The translations under genes were made by a program, and so were the position numbers. Below the pieces are notes generated by a model that was given only the letters and a program-made list of their open reading frames with translations, ran no database searches and had not been told where the DNA came from. 64,000 nt of DNA, taken from Manihot esculenta (Eukaryota; Streptophyta; Magnoliopsida; Malpighiales; Euphorbiaceae). The DNA is taken from positions 5,286,886 to 5,350,885 of the forward strand of contig NC_035171.2 of NCBI RefSeq assembly GCF_001659605.2, in the 5' to 3' direction. Shown piece after piece: positions 1-9,967 of this stretch. The stretch's first letter is position 1; every line of letters begins with the position of its first letter.

Positions 1-1296
1 CATGAGATCCATGAATGCTGTAGGGGCGTTAGTCAACCCGAACGGCATTACCAGGAACTCATAGTGCCCATATCTAGTCTTGAAAGCGGTCTTCGGTACA
101 TCCTCTTCCCTGATCTTTAACTGATGATACCCGGACCTCAGATCTATCTTAGAAAAACAACCTGCTCCTGCCAGCTGGTCAAATAGATCATCGATCTTGG
201 GTAAGGGGTACTTGTTCTTGGTAGTGACTTTGTTCAGCTGCCTGTAGTCGATACAAAGTCTAAGAGATCCATCCTTCTTCCTGACAAACAGTACTGGAGC
301 ACCCCAGGGTGAGGTACTCTAGTGGATGAAACCCTTGTCTACCAACTCCTGTAACTGCTCTTTCAGCTCTCTCAGCTCCGCTGGTGCCATCCTGTAGGGA
401 GGAATAGAGATCGGTCTGGTACCAGGCATCAACTCAATCTCGAACTCTATTTCCCTATCAGGTGGTAGTCTTGGAAGATCTTCAGGAAACACGTCTGGGA
501 ACTCTCTAACCACTGGTACCGAGGACGGTTCCCTAACCTGACTGTCTAGCTCTCTCACATGAGCTAGGAACCCCTGACATCCTCTCCTCAACAACCTACG
601 AGCCTGAAGGGCTGATATCATCCCTTTAGGTGTCCCCCTCCTATCTCCTCTGAAGACACACTCGAACCCATCCTGGTCTCTGAAACTAACTACCTTGTCT
701 CTGCAGTTCAAGGCAACATTATACGTAGATAACCAATCCATCCCTAGGATGACATCAAAATCTGTCAACTCTAGAACCACCAGGTCAGCTGGAAGGTATC
801 TACTCTCTATACAGACTGGACTGAACCGACAGACTGACTCTGCCAATGATGGGTCACATCTGGGTCCACTAACCCAAAGAGGACACTCTAACTCGGAGAC
901 TATCAAACCCAATCTCTCTGCGGCTCTTAAAGAAATAAAAGAGTGAGAAGCACCGGGGTCCATCAAAGCATACACCTCTGAACACCCAATGATGAGATTA
1001 CCTGACACCACTGTGTTCGAAGTGTCTGCCTCCTGTTGAGTCATGGTGAAAATCTGTGCTGGGGCTGACCGACCTGCACCTCGGGAACCCATCCCTGATG
1101 AAGAGGCTGACTCTCTTCCTCTTCCTCTACCACTACTCTGGGGTACAATCGGAGCTGCTGGCTGTGCAACACTGCCAGATGTCATCTGCTGGGATGGTGC
1201 AACCAAAGTCGCATGAGGACATTCTCGTGCATAATGCCCTTCTTGCCCACACTTATAGCAAGCTGTAGATCCCAACAAACAAGCTCCTCTATGCAT
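1..1296. repeat. Left copy of an exact 1296-bp repeat (partner 62705-64000)
   Basis: Reading the two segments side by side I found no difference, and they share the TAG nonsense codon (319-321 and 63023-63025). The spacing is 62,704 bp. Only the window edges limit the visible length: the match runs from base 1 to the last base. It may reflect a tandem duplication, redundant assembly, or two very young copies. Confidence 0.85.
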
Positions 1297-1655
1297 TTTC
1301 CCACATCTCTTGCATACTGCACTGCTTGCATCTGAACTTGAACTACTACCCATTCCCAGACCTGATTTAACTCTGCTCCAGAACTTTCCCCTTTTTCCTC
1401 TCGCTTTATCCCATCTCTTCTTGCCTGTGGCTGCTGTACTCTGAGAAGAAGTCTCCATCCTGGAACCTGAAGACTGTGCCTTGGGCTGTTTAACTATTCC
1501 TTGAATAATGGCACTCGCCTCCATTTTCCTGGCTGCATCCACTATAGAGTGAAAACTCTCTTTTTCCACTGGAAGGATCAAGGAGAAATACCTAGGATGA
1601 AGCCTTATGGCATATCTCCTTGCCTTCTTCTGGTCAGTATCATATGCCTGACCCA
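1..1655 (-). pseudogene. gag-pol: B1 gag-pol fragment (gag C-term, protease, RT N-term), chromovirus
   Basis: This is the middle part of a Tekay/Del-like polyprotein read on the minus strand; the rest of pol lies beyond the left edge. From high to low coordinate it encodes the end of the gag domain, a CCHC knuckle (CYKCGQEGHYAREC), an aspartic protease with the DPGAS core, the ILGMDW segment, and the first RT blocks. An in-frame TAG at 319-321 falls where other copies read Arg-Pro or Arg-Gln, so this is a nonsense change inside RT and not a gag/pol boundary. The frame stays open from 318 to 1. At 1654-1655 the gag frame ends at a two-base microhomology (CA) joining it to LTR sequence. About 1.9 kb (gag N-terminus, leader, PBS and the end of the LTR) is missing compared with the copy at 56869-58790. 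Confidence 0.9.
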
Positions 1656-1795
1656 GCATTTACCCACATCAACAAGTATCGATGCAATGCAACATCTTCG
1701 TGGTTCTAGTGCAACAACCTATACATATTCATGATGCATGAAACATGATAAAACATTTAATTTCTCAATTTAAAAGATTTAGTTTAGTTCCACTC
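1656..1795 (-). mobile_element. B1 5' LTR, left piece
   Basis: These bases match 58791-58930 of the complete family LTR. The LTR was cut at 1655 by the gag-LTR deletion and at 1795 by insertion of element A. It continues at 14420. The last five bases (CACTC) are the target-site duplication of element A. Confidence 0.9.
1791..1795. repeat. Target-site duplication of element A, left (CACTC)
   Basis: CACTC here and at 14415-14419. The uninterrupted target is visible in the LTR copy at about 58926-58930, confirming a simple 5-bp duplication. Confidence 0.93.
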
Positions 1796-2329
1796 TGTAA
1801 CGACCCGGAAACCGAACCGCTACCGGCGCTAGGATTCAGGTCGGCTTAAGGCCGCCAGAACCCGTAGCAAGCCAAACATACATCCTGTGAACCTGTTTAA
1901 TCCCATACATGAACCAAAACATACATAAAAAATTTAAACTTTTCTTTCATTTACACATTTCTTTACCCAGCCTAGCCTGTGCATGCATAAACATAACATA
2001 ATCCCCTCATTGGAGTCCTCAACAAATACTCCAATGGGGTACATAACATATAGCAGGCTTGGGTTACATAACCATCATAAAACATTTATCTCATGTATTT
2101 AAGGGATTACAACAGACTCTAGTCAAGCACACTATAAAACTTACATTACATTACATAACATACTTTTACATTATGAATAAACCATGTCCATTTCTATGCT
2201 ATTACAGAGACTTCTCTTACTCTTGCTGACTTCTCTATCTACTCTGCACCTGCAAGACTGGGGTTAGGGGAGAGGGGTGAGCTAAAAAGCCCAGTGAGCA
2301 AAAGTAAAAAAACATGATATTAATTCCTC

Positions 2330-2480
2330 CATTTTTAGGTATTTTATTCTCCATTTTATTATTAGCATTTGCTTTAATTCCACACTTTTTAGGTATATTA
2401 TTATTCATTTTATTATTAGCATTTGCTTTAATTCCACACTTTTTAGGTATATTATTATTCATTTTATTATTAACATTAAG
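2330..2480. repeat. AT-rich 54-bp tandem repeat in A LTR
   Basis: A unit of about 54 bp containing CCACACTTTTTAGGTAT and TTATTATTAGCATTTGCT is present about 2.7 times. The same array is at about 12474-12624 in the other LTR. The E LTRs carry only one such unit (about 42907-42960), so the array expanded within the A subfamily. Confidence 0.85.
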
Positions 2481-2584
2481 TAACATAACTTTTACTTTAC
2501 ATGCTTTCATGAAATGCAACACATCACATTTAATCACATAAAGGATGGTATTGTCACCATTAGTCCTCAACATCTCCAAATTCC

Positions 2585-2725
2585 AGGGGCGTAGAATGGG
2601 CCTCACTGGACCTTCTCTTACATAACATAACATAACATTCCAAGTGCCAGGGGCGTAGAATGGGCCTCACTGGACTTTCTCTTACATAGTACCAGGGGTG
2701 TAGAATGGGCCTCGCTGGTCATCCA
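2585..2725. repeat. CCAGGGGCGTAGAATGGGCC tandem repeat in A LTR
   Basis: Three units with the core CAGGGGCGTAGAATGGGCCT end in ...CACTGGA or ...CGCTGGT, so each can fold as CCAG...CTGG. Equivalent positions in other LTRs hold their own short GC-rich repeats: CCAGGCCGTAGAATGGGGTC at 58618-58770, GCCGGGCATAGTC at 21990-22105, ACTAGGTGAGGCCTAATCGC at 42660-42800. The position is conserved while the sequence differs by subfamily. Confidence 0.75.
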
Positions 2726-3138
2726 TAACATATCATCATAACATAACATCAGAGGACTATGGATCATCCAACAACCATCCACATCAACATCAAATTATGC
2801 AATGCAACATATTCGTGAATTTCTAATGCAAACATCCTGAAACATCGCATGGCATTAATGATGCATGAGTATGCTATCAGATTTATTCATTTATTCATTT
2901 ATTCATTACTTAAAAACTTAGGGAATAATCCCACTCACCTGGTGACCGAAGCTTTAACGACGGACTCTGAAAGACTATCTCACAACCGGGGGTCTCGGGT
3001 CCTCGGGTCCGAACCTACACAGGTGGACTCAAATGAGGCACCAAACAACAAGAACATAACTCTAAACATACCCCCAAAAACCTCCTAAAAACACCTCAAA
3101 ACATCCCTAGAAAACATGCAAGAAAAGGCTGGGAAGGG

Positions 3139-3390
3139 CACTTTCGGCGGCACCTTCGGCGGCCGAAAGTCCCTCCAGAGCCGAAAGTCAGGCAGGTTCG
3201 GCGGCACCTTCGGCGGCCGAAACTCCCAGACAGAGACGAAACTCATGCATGTTCGGCGGCACCTTCGGCGGCCGAAAGTCTCGGACAGAGCCGAAACTCC
3301 AACTTTCGGGGGCAGGCTTCGGCAGCCTAAAGCTGCCTCACAAGCCATGTTCGGCGGCCGAAACTCCCTTCGGCTGCCGAACCTGGTTTC
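3139..3390 (-). repeat. TTCGGCCGCCGAA near-palindrome cluster, distal, A 3' LTR
   Basis: A dense cluster of the 13-bp near-palindrome (sense TTCGGCCGCCGAA) and half copies (GCCGCCGAA, AGACGAAA), irregularly spaced. In the sense direction it lies downstream of the splice-donor-like site, so it would be inside the predicted leader intron. Confidence 0.85.
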
Positions 3391-3931
3391 TGCCAAGGGC
3401 AGAAACTTGGCTCCTCTTGCCTCCAAGTTTCCCAAACTTCTTAAACATGCATAAAACTCTTCTACAACACTCATACACAAGCATGCAAGCTCCTAGGGGC
3501 CTCCAACAAGCTTAAACCCCAACTACAACACACAAGCAAGCCACATTGCACATAAACACACATTAAAACCATGGATTTCTCATAAAAACCCATCAAGCCT
3601 ACTCATGCATTTCTACCCCAAAAAACTTGCATAAAACTTACTTAAAACACATATAGAACTAGAGATCGGCTCTTACCTCTTGAAGATCGAGAGAGAAACG
3701 ATCCTAGCTCGAAGACGGGGAGATTCGGGTTCTTGAACCTCAAAGCTCCAAAACTTGCTTAAACTTTAAAACTCTTCAAAAACAAGATGTAACTTGTTAA
3801 GATCTAAAGGATTTGAGGAAAAACACTTAAAATGACCATAGGAGGGCTAAAGCTTACCGTCGGCCGAAATGGGAGAGAAAACCTCGCCTGTTTCGGTCAC
3901 GGGGTCTCTTATAGGGCTGGTTCTGCCACCT

Positions 3932-4096
3932 TTCGGCGGCCTAACGTGCCCCCACACCTCATGCATGTTCGGCGGCCGAACATGAGGTTCGGCGGCCGAA
4001 CCTTGAGTCTTTCAAACAAGGCTTTCGGAGGCCTAAAGCGCTCCCAAAACCCCACCATGTTCGGCGGCCGAACCTCACTTTCGGCGGCCGAACCTG
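3932..4096 (-). repeat. TTCGGCCGCCGAA near-palindrome cluster, promoter-proximal, A 3' LTR
   Basis: Four exact 13-mers plus diverged copies (for example around 4020-4035) lie just upstream, in the sense direction, of the TATA motif near 3910. They contain GCCGCC, the core of the GCC box recognised by plant AP2/ERF factors. That they act as regulatory sites is inference. Confidence 0.8.
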
Positions 4097-4270
4097 GCAA
4101 AGCCTCCTTTGGTCTTTTTCATTCAAAACTCAATTTCCTTTTTGCTTAAAAACATAAAATACATTAAAAACATTTTATAAAACATGGTTTTACCCTTCTA
4201 GAGGTTTCCGACATCCGGGATTCCACCGGACGGTAGGAATTCCGATACCGGAGTCTAGCCGGGTATTACA

Positions 4271-4285
4271 TTCTTCCCCCCTTAA
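4271..4285 (-). other. Element A polypurine tract
   Basis: On the minus strand the tract reads about TTAAGGGGGGAAGAA and directly abuts the 3' LTR start (TGTAATACCC). This is the expected plus-strand DNA primer site. It matches the tracts of E (47774-47789) and B3 (60229-60243). Confidence 0.93.
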
Positions 4286-4307
4286 GAACATTCGTCCCCG
4301 AATGTTC
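4286..4307 (-). other. PPT-adjacent stem-loop, element A
   Basis: A perfect 9-bp stem (sense arms GAACATTCG and CGAATGTTC) closes a GGGA loop, touching the PPT. It belongs to the hairpin family described in the findings. Confidence 0.85.
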
Positions 4308-4377
4308 ACCAAACAACACATAACATGGCAAACATATAACATACATACTAAGCACATCAACACATAGGGATCTAACC

Positions 4378-7300
4378 TTAAAAGAGCTGAGGGTACTGCT
4401 GGAGCATAGACTCCCGTGTCTCCCAAGTGCATTCTTCCAAGTTGTGGTGGTTCCACAGGACTTTTACCATCGGGATTTCCTTGTTTCTTAACTTTCTGAT
4501 CTGCGTGTCTATGATCCGTACTGGCTGTTCAACATAGGTGAGATCCTCTTGGACCTCTACATCAGGTTCACTAAGAACCTTGCTCGGATCTGACACAAAC
4601 TTCCTCAACATCGAAATATGGAAAACCGGATGGATTCTTGCCATTGAAGCAGGTAAATCTAGCTTGTACGACACATTCCCAATCTTTTGCAAGATTTCAA
4701 AGGGTCCGATGTATCGTGGGGCTAGTTTACCTTTCTTCCCGAAGCGAACCACTCCCTTCATTGGAGACACCTTAAGCAATACCAGATCCCCCTCCTGAAA
4801 CTCTAACTGCCTTCTGCGGATGTCTGCATAACTCCTCTGTCTGCTTGCAGCAGTCTTGATTCTTTCTCTGATTATGGGTACCACCCTGCTGGTAATCTCT
4901 ACTAGCTCAGGCCCTGCCAAGGCCTTCTCTCCAACTTCCTCCCAGCAAACAGGTGATCTGCACTTCCTTCCGTACAAAGCTTCATATGGAGCCATCCCGA
5001 TGCTAGCATGATGGCTGTTATTGTAGGCAAACTCCACCAAAGGTAGATGCTGCCTCCAAGAACCGCCAAAGTCCAGCACACACATTCTGAGCATATCCTC
5101 GATAGTCTGGATGGTTCTTTCTGACTGTCCATCAGTCTGGGGGTGGAAGGCAGTACTGAAATCCAACCTAGTACCCATGGCATTCTGCAGACTCCGCCAA
5201 AACCTGGAGGTGAACTGGGGCCCTCTATCTGACACTATCGAAACGGGAACCCCATGCAGCCTGACGATCTCGTCCACATACACCTGCGCCAACTTGTCCA
5301 CAGAATAGCCACTCCTGACAGGAATGAAGTGAGCAGATTTGGTGAGTCTGTCCACAATCACCCATATGGAGTCCACTCTGTTGGACGCCGCCGGTAACCC
5401 TACTACGAAGTCCATAGCTATGTTTTCCCATTTCCATTCTGGAATAGGTAGCGGGTTAAGCATTCCAGCTGGCTTCTGATGTTCCAGCTTCACCCTCTGA
5501 CACACTTCGCAGGCTGACACGAACTGTGCCACTTCTTTCTTCATTGCTGGCCACCAATAAACTTTCTTCAAATCTTGATACATCTTGGTGGCCCCGGGGT
5601 GAATGCTGTATCTTGCATTATGAGCCTCTCTCATAATGTCTCCTTTTAGCCCTATGTCGTCTGGTACACATAATCGACTCCCATAGCGGAGAATCCCCTT
5701 ACTGTCGAATCTGAACTCACTATCATTGCCTGACTGAACAGTCCTGGCAATCTTCACTAACTCGGGGTCCTCATGCTGTTTCTGAGCAACTTGCTCAAGG
5801 AACACGGGTGTCACCTTCATCTGAGCCAACAAGGCACCTGTACCCGACAACTCTAACTGCAGCCCTTCTTCGATGAGCTTGTAGAACTCCTTTACTACTG
5901 GTCTTCGTTCTGCCGTGATGTGGGATAGACTGCCGAGTGATTTCCGGCTTAAGGCATCAGCTACTACATTAGCCTTACCCGGATGATACTGGATTTTGCA
6001 ATCGTAGTCACTGAGCAGTTCTACCCATCTTCTCTGTCTCAAATTCAAATCTCTTTGACTCAGGATGTGCTGCAGGCTCTTATGATCTGTAAAGATCTCA
6101 CATTTTACCCCATAGAGGTAGTGCCTCCACATCTTGAGTGCAAAGATTACTGCTGCCATCTCAAGGTCATGTGTGGGGTAATTTAACTCATGCTTCTTCA
6201 GCTGCCTAGAAGCATAAGCAATCACCCTCTCATTCTGCATCAGTACACAACCTAGTCCCACACGGGATGCATCACAAAAGACTGTAAAGTCCTCATCACT
6301 AGATGGCAGAGCTAAAACTGGTGCTGAAGTCAACCTCTTCTTAAGCTCTTTAAAACTCTCTTCGCACTGGTCGGTCCACAGAAATTTCTGATTCTTCCTG
6401 GTTAACCTGGTCAGAGGAGCTGCTATCTTTGAGAAGTCCTGAACGAACCTCCTGTAGTAACCAGCCAAACCCAAGAAACTTCTAATCTCTGTCACTGAAG
6501 TGGGTCTAGGCCAGTTAGCCACAGTTTCTGTCTTCTTGGGGTCCACCTCAATACCATTCTCTGACACTACATGCCCCAAGAACGAAATGCTCCTCAGCCA
6601 GAACTCACATTTAGAGAACTTGGCATACAAGCCATGTTCCCTCAAAGTCTGCAAGACCAACCGCAGATGATGGGCATGCTCTTCTGCATTCCTGGAATAC
6701 ACTAAGATATCATCTATGAAGACAATAACGAAGTGATCCAGGTATTGGCTAAATACTCTGTTCATGAGATCCATGAATGCTGCAGGGGCGTTTGTTAACC
6801 CGAACGGCATCACTAGGAACTCATAGTGCCCATATCTGGTTCTGAAAGCTGTCTTTGGCACGTCTTCATCTTTGATCCTCAGCTGATGATACCCAGATCT
6901 CAGATCTATTTTGGAGAAACAACCTGCTCCTGATAGCTGGTCGAATAGATCATCGATCCTAGGCAACGGGTACTTGTTCTTGGTAGTGACTTTGTTCAAC
7001 TGTCTGTAGTCGATACAAAGTCTAAGGGATCCATCCTTCTTTTTCACGAACAACACTGGAGCACCCCAAGGTGAGGTACTCGGTCGGATGAAACCCTTGT
7101 CTACCAGCTCTTGCAACTGTTCTTTAAGCTCTTTCAGCTCTGCTGGCGCCATCCTGTAGGGAGGCATAGAGATCGGTCTGGTTCCTGGCATCAATTCTAT
7201 CTCGAACTCTATCTCCCTCGGAGGCGGTAAACCTGGTAGTTCGTCTGGGAAGACATCTAAGAACTCTCTAACCATAGGCACTGAGGCGGGCTCTCTGACA

Positions 7301-9327
7301 TCTCTGTCTAGCTCTCTCACATGAGCTAGATAACCCCGACAACCCCTCCTGAGTAGCCTACGAGCCTGTAGGGCTGATATCAAACCTCTAGGCGTACTCC
7401 CCCTGTCTCCTCTAAAGACAACCTCTGACCCATCCTGACATCTGAACTTAACTATCTTGTCTCTACAATCCAAGGTAGCACCATGGGTAGATAGCCAATC
7501 CATCCCTAGAATGACGTCAAAATCTGTCAAGTCTAGAACCACAAGGTCGGCGGATAGGCATCTTCCCTCTATGAAAACTGGACTGTACTGGCAGACTGAC
7601 TCTGCCACTGACGGGTCACACTTGGGTCCACTGACCCATAGGGGACACTCTAACCCAGAGACCATCAAACCCAACCTCTCGACCGCTCTCGGAGAAACAA
7701 AAGAATGGGATGCACCCGGGTCCATTAAGGCATAAGCATCTGAACAACCAATGATGATATTACCTGACACCACGGTGTTGGATGCGTTTGCCTCCTGCTG
7801 TGTCATAGTGAAGATCCGTGCTGGAGCTGACGGACCTTCCCCTCTGTAAGCTGATGAAGAAGAGGCTGACCCTCTCCCTCGGCCTCTGCCACTGGCCTGT
7901 GTCGCGGCTGAAGCTGCTGGCTGTGCCACACTACCTGAAGTTGTCTGCTGGGGTCGTGCCATAGGAACTGCTCTAGGACACTCCATGGACATGTGTCCCT
8001 CCTGCCCACACCTGTAGCAGGCTGTTGTCCCAAAACGGCATACCCCTCTGTGTAGCTTACCACACCTTGCACACACTGCATTATCAGCACCAGAGCTTGA
8101 GCCACTTCCTAGTCCCAGACCTGACTTGATCTTGCTCCAGAACTTATTCTTCTTTGGTTTCTTAGTGGTACTGCCCCACTTCTTACTAGCTGAACTCAAG
8201 GATGAAGGGTCAATCCTTCCCCCACCTGGGGTCTTGGAACCAGACGGCTGTGTCACTGACTGTTTAACTGTCCCCTGGATGATTGCACTAGCCTCCATTC
8301 TCCTGGCCATGTCTACAATGGCATGGAAACTTTCTCTATCAGCTGACTGAATCAAGGAGGAATACCTGGAATGGAGCCTCATGATATACCTCCTTGACTT
8401 CTTCGGATCTGTGTCCAGATGTTGCCCAGCAAACGGCAACAACTCTAAGAATCTATCGGTGTACTCATCGACACCCATTTCGTCTGTCTGCTTCAGCTGT
8501 TCAAACTCAATCATCTTCAGCTCCCTGGAACTGTCAGGGAACGCCCATCCTGCGAACTCATTCGCAAACTCCTCCCATGAAAGATTGTCCACCCTCGGTC
8601 TCACATAGCCCTTGAACCACTCACGGGCCTTTTTGCATTTCAGGGTGAAACCAGCCATCTGAATGGCTCTGCTGTCATCAGCACCTATCTCATCTGTAAT
8701 TGTTTTGACCTTCTCCAGGTACACAAACGGATCATCACCGGTATCAAACTGGGGAGCACCCAACTTCATATAGTCGGTCATCTTGGCCTTGCTCCCTCCA
8801 GATGAGCTAGGTTGAGGTCTTTGAGTTTCTGGAACTGCGGTTTCTGCTGGTGGTGGAGGTGCGGCATCCCCTGGGATAGGGTTTGCCGTGCCTGGATGGA
8901 AGGATGGAGGTGGGTATGGCATGTGAGAAGGGTAAGGATTAAAACTGGGGTAATCCGATGTACTTCCCATCGAATACCCGTGGTATGGTGAAAAAGGTGG
9001 GTACTGGGGTGGTGGAACAAACCCCGAGGCCTGAGTGCCTCCCTGAGACTCACCCATGCCCTCTTCTGGCATGTTTACACCAAGGTTACCATCCCTCCTC
9101 TGCTCCACATCCATCTCTACTTCTTCATCAACTGACATTCTTTCTTGCACTGTACCCCTTACTGATCTGCTTCTACCCAGATCCAAAGACCTTCTAGGGT
9201 CCCTCACTGTTCTGTCCCTGTTGGACCTGCTTGACATTGCCCTTGGCAATGCTGGAGGACGGGCGCTCGTGCCCTCATCCTCCGATGGTACTCTAGTCAA
9301 TCTAGCTGATCGACGAGTTCCTCGCAT
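4378..9327 (-). CDS. gag-pol: Element A gag-pol polyprotein, intact (1649 aa)
   Basis: One uninterrupted frame. I start it at the ATG of 9325-9327 ([10 protein letters not shown]), because every sibling copy begins with the same MRGTRRS peptide and the upstream codons are not conserved. Order: Pro-rich N-terminus (1-180); retrotransposon gag domain (about 215-345); CCHC knuckle C437-C440-H445-C450; protease with D536 in DPGAS; RT with catalytic FIDD at 870-873; RNase H from about 1010; integrase HHCC zinc finger starting at H1243 and catalytic D1306, D1367, E1403 (35 residues between D1367 and E1403). The C-terminal 60 residues resemble a chromodomain ([15 protein letters not shown]), which in chromoviruses steers integration to marked chromatin. 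Nothing is missing, so it could make the Gag core and the replication enzymes. Confidence 0.97.
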   Translation of the reverse strand: MRGTRRSARLTRVPSEDEGTSARPPALPRAMSSRSNRDRTVRDPRRSLDLGRSRSVRGTVQERMSVDEEVEMDVEQRRDGNLGVNMPEEGMGESQGGTQASGFVPPPQYPPFSPYHGYSMGSTSDYPSFNPYPSHMPYPPPSFHPGTANPIPGDAAPPPPAETAVPETQRPQPSSSGGSKAKMTDYMKLGAPQFDTGDDPFVYLEKVKTITDEIGADDSRAIQMAGFTLKCKKAREWFKGYVRPRVDNLSWEEFANEFAGWAFPDSSRELKMIEFEQLKQTDEMGVDEYTDRFLELLPFAGQHLDTDPKKSRRYIMRLHSRYSSLIQSADRESFHAIVDMARRMEASAIIQGTVKQSVTQPSGSKTPGGGRIDPSSLSSASKKWGSTTKKPKKNKFWSKIKSGLGLGSGSSSGADNAVCARCGKLHRGVCRFGTTACYRCGQEGHMSMECPRAVPMARPQQTTSGSVAQPAASAATQASGRGRGRGSASSSSAYRGEGPSAPARIFTMTQQEANASNTVVSGNIIIGCSDAYALMDPGASHSFVSPRAVERLGLMVSGLECPLWVSGPKCDPSVAESVCQYSPVFIEGRCLSADLVVLDLTDFDVILGMDWLSTHGATLDCRDKIVKFRCQDGSEVVFRGDRGSTPRGLISALQARRLLRRGCRGYLAHVRELDRDVREPASVPMVREFLDVFPDELPGLPPPREIEFEIELMPGTRPISMPPYRMAPAELKELKEQLQELVDKGFIRPSTSPWGAPVLFVKKKDGSLRLCIDYRQLNKVTTKNKYPLPRIDDLFDQLSGAGCFSKIDLRSGYHQLRIKDEDVPKTAFRTRYGHYEFLVMPFGLTNAPAAFMDLMNRVFSQYLDHFVIVFIDDILVYSRNAEEHAHHLRLVLQTLREHGLYAKFSKCEFWLRSISFLGHVVSENGIEVDPKKTETVANWPRPTSVTEIRSFLGLAGYYRRFVQDFSKIAAPLTRLTRKNQKFLWTDQCEESFKELKKRLTSAPVLALPSSDEDFTVFCDASRVGLGCVLMQNERVIAYASRQLKKHELNYPTHDLEMAAVIFALKMWRHYLYGVKCEIFTDHKSLQHILSQRDLNLRQRRWVELLSDYDCKIQYHPGKANVVADALSRKSLGSLSHITAERRPVVKEFYKLIEEGLQLELSGTGALLAQMKVTPVFLEQVAQKQHEDPELVKIARTVQSGNDSEFRFDSKGILRYGSRLCVPDDIGLKGDIMREAHNARYSIHPGATKMYQDLKKVYWWPAMKKEVAQFVSACEVCQRVKLEHQKPAGMLNPLPIPEWKWENIAMDFVVGLPAASNRVDSIWVIVDRLTKSAHFIPVRSGYSVDKLAQVYVDEIVRLHGVPVSIVSDRGPQFTSRFWRSLQNAMGTRLDFSTAFHPQTDGQSERTIQTIEDMLRMCVLDFGGSWRQHLPLVEFAYNNSHHASIGMAPYEALYGRKCRSPVCWEEVGEKALAGPELVEITSRVVPIIRERIKTAASRQRSYADIRRRQLEFQEGDLVLLKVSPMKGVVRFGKKGKLAPRYIGPFEILQKIGNVSYKLDLPASMARIHPVFHISMLRKFVSDPSKVLSEPDVEVQEDLTYVEQPVRIIDTQIRKLRNKEIPMVKVLWNHHNLEECTWETRESMLQQYPQLF

Positions 9328-9562
9328 TCTGTTTACTGAAAAACAGCACAGATAACAAAACATTAGCATCAAATGGTTCATGTGGAAACACATGAACCCA
9401 CATCATATACACATCATATTCATAGCATATCTCATGGCATACATACTTTCATTCTAGACAGGACTCTACATCCTATCCTAGTGGACATGATTTCCTATTG
9501 TGCTTGACATTTCTATCACATCTATGAGCCCGACACTCTAGGTCCGACCATATGAACCTAGG

Positions 9563-9574
9563 GCTCTGATACCA
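9563..9574 (-). other. Element A primer-binding site (tRNA-iMet)
   Basis: The minus strand reads TGGTATCAGAGC, the classic plant initiator-Met tRNA complement, three bases after the 5' LTR end. Confidence 0.95.
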
Positions 9575-9577
9575 TTC

Positions 9578-9967
9578 TGTAACGACCCGGAAACCGGACC
9601 GCTACCGGCGCTAGGATTCAGGTCGGCTTAAGGCCGCCAGAACCCGTAGCAAGCCAAACATACATCCTGTGAACCTGTTTAATCCCATACATGAACCAAA
9701 ACATACATAAAAAATTTAAACTTTTCTTTCATTTACACATTTCTTTACCCAGCCTAGCCTGTGCATGCATAAACATAACATAATCCCCTCATTGGAGTCC
9801 TCAACAAATACTCCAATGGGGTACATAACATATAGCAGGCTTGGGTTACATAACCATCATAAAACATTTATCTCATGTATTTAAGGGATTACAACAGACT
9901 CTAGTCAAGCACACTATAAAACTTACATTACATTACATAACATACTTTTACATTATGAATAAACCAT
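9578..9967 (-). mobile_element. Element A 5' LTR, piece next to the PBS
   Basis: 390 bp of the 5' LTR, ending at the S1 insertion. It matches 1796-2185 with one visible difference. The last five bases (ACCAT) are the S1 target duplication. Confidence 0.95.
9963..9967. repeat. Target-site duplication of solo LTR S1 (ACCAT, with 12325-12329)
   Basis: ACCAT flanks S1 on both sides. The empty site reads AAACCATGTCC in the other LTR of element A at about 2183-2191. Confidence 0.95.

Larger units (their letters stand above)
1796..4270 (-). mobile_element. Element A 3' LTR (2475 bp)
   Basis: Ends are TGTAA and TTACA when read on either strand. In the sense (minus) direction it starts at 4270 directly after the PPT. 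It holds a TATA motif at about 3908-3913 (CTTATA on the plus strand), a proximal near-palindrome cluster at 3932-4096, a splice-donor-like CAAGAG/GTAAG with GTAAG at 3672-3676, a second near-palindrome cluster at 3139-3390, and AT-rich and GC-rich tandem repeats at 2330-2480 and 2585-2725. Small ORFs in this LTR are repeat-derived and are not called as genes. Confidence 0.95.

Noticed and set aside
2235..4456. Open frames of 60-130 codons in LTRs (for example 2235-2633, 3085-3480, 3832-4149, 41819-42274 and their copies)
   Set aside because: They lie in LTR repeats, encode FGGRRSAAE-type peptides from the near-palindrome or low-complexity Leu/Ile or Asn/Lys peptides from AT repeats, and occur on both strands. 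Sequence repetition explains them.
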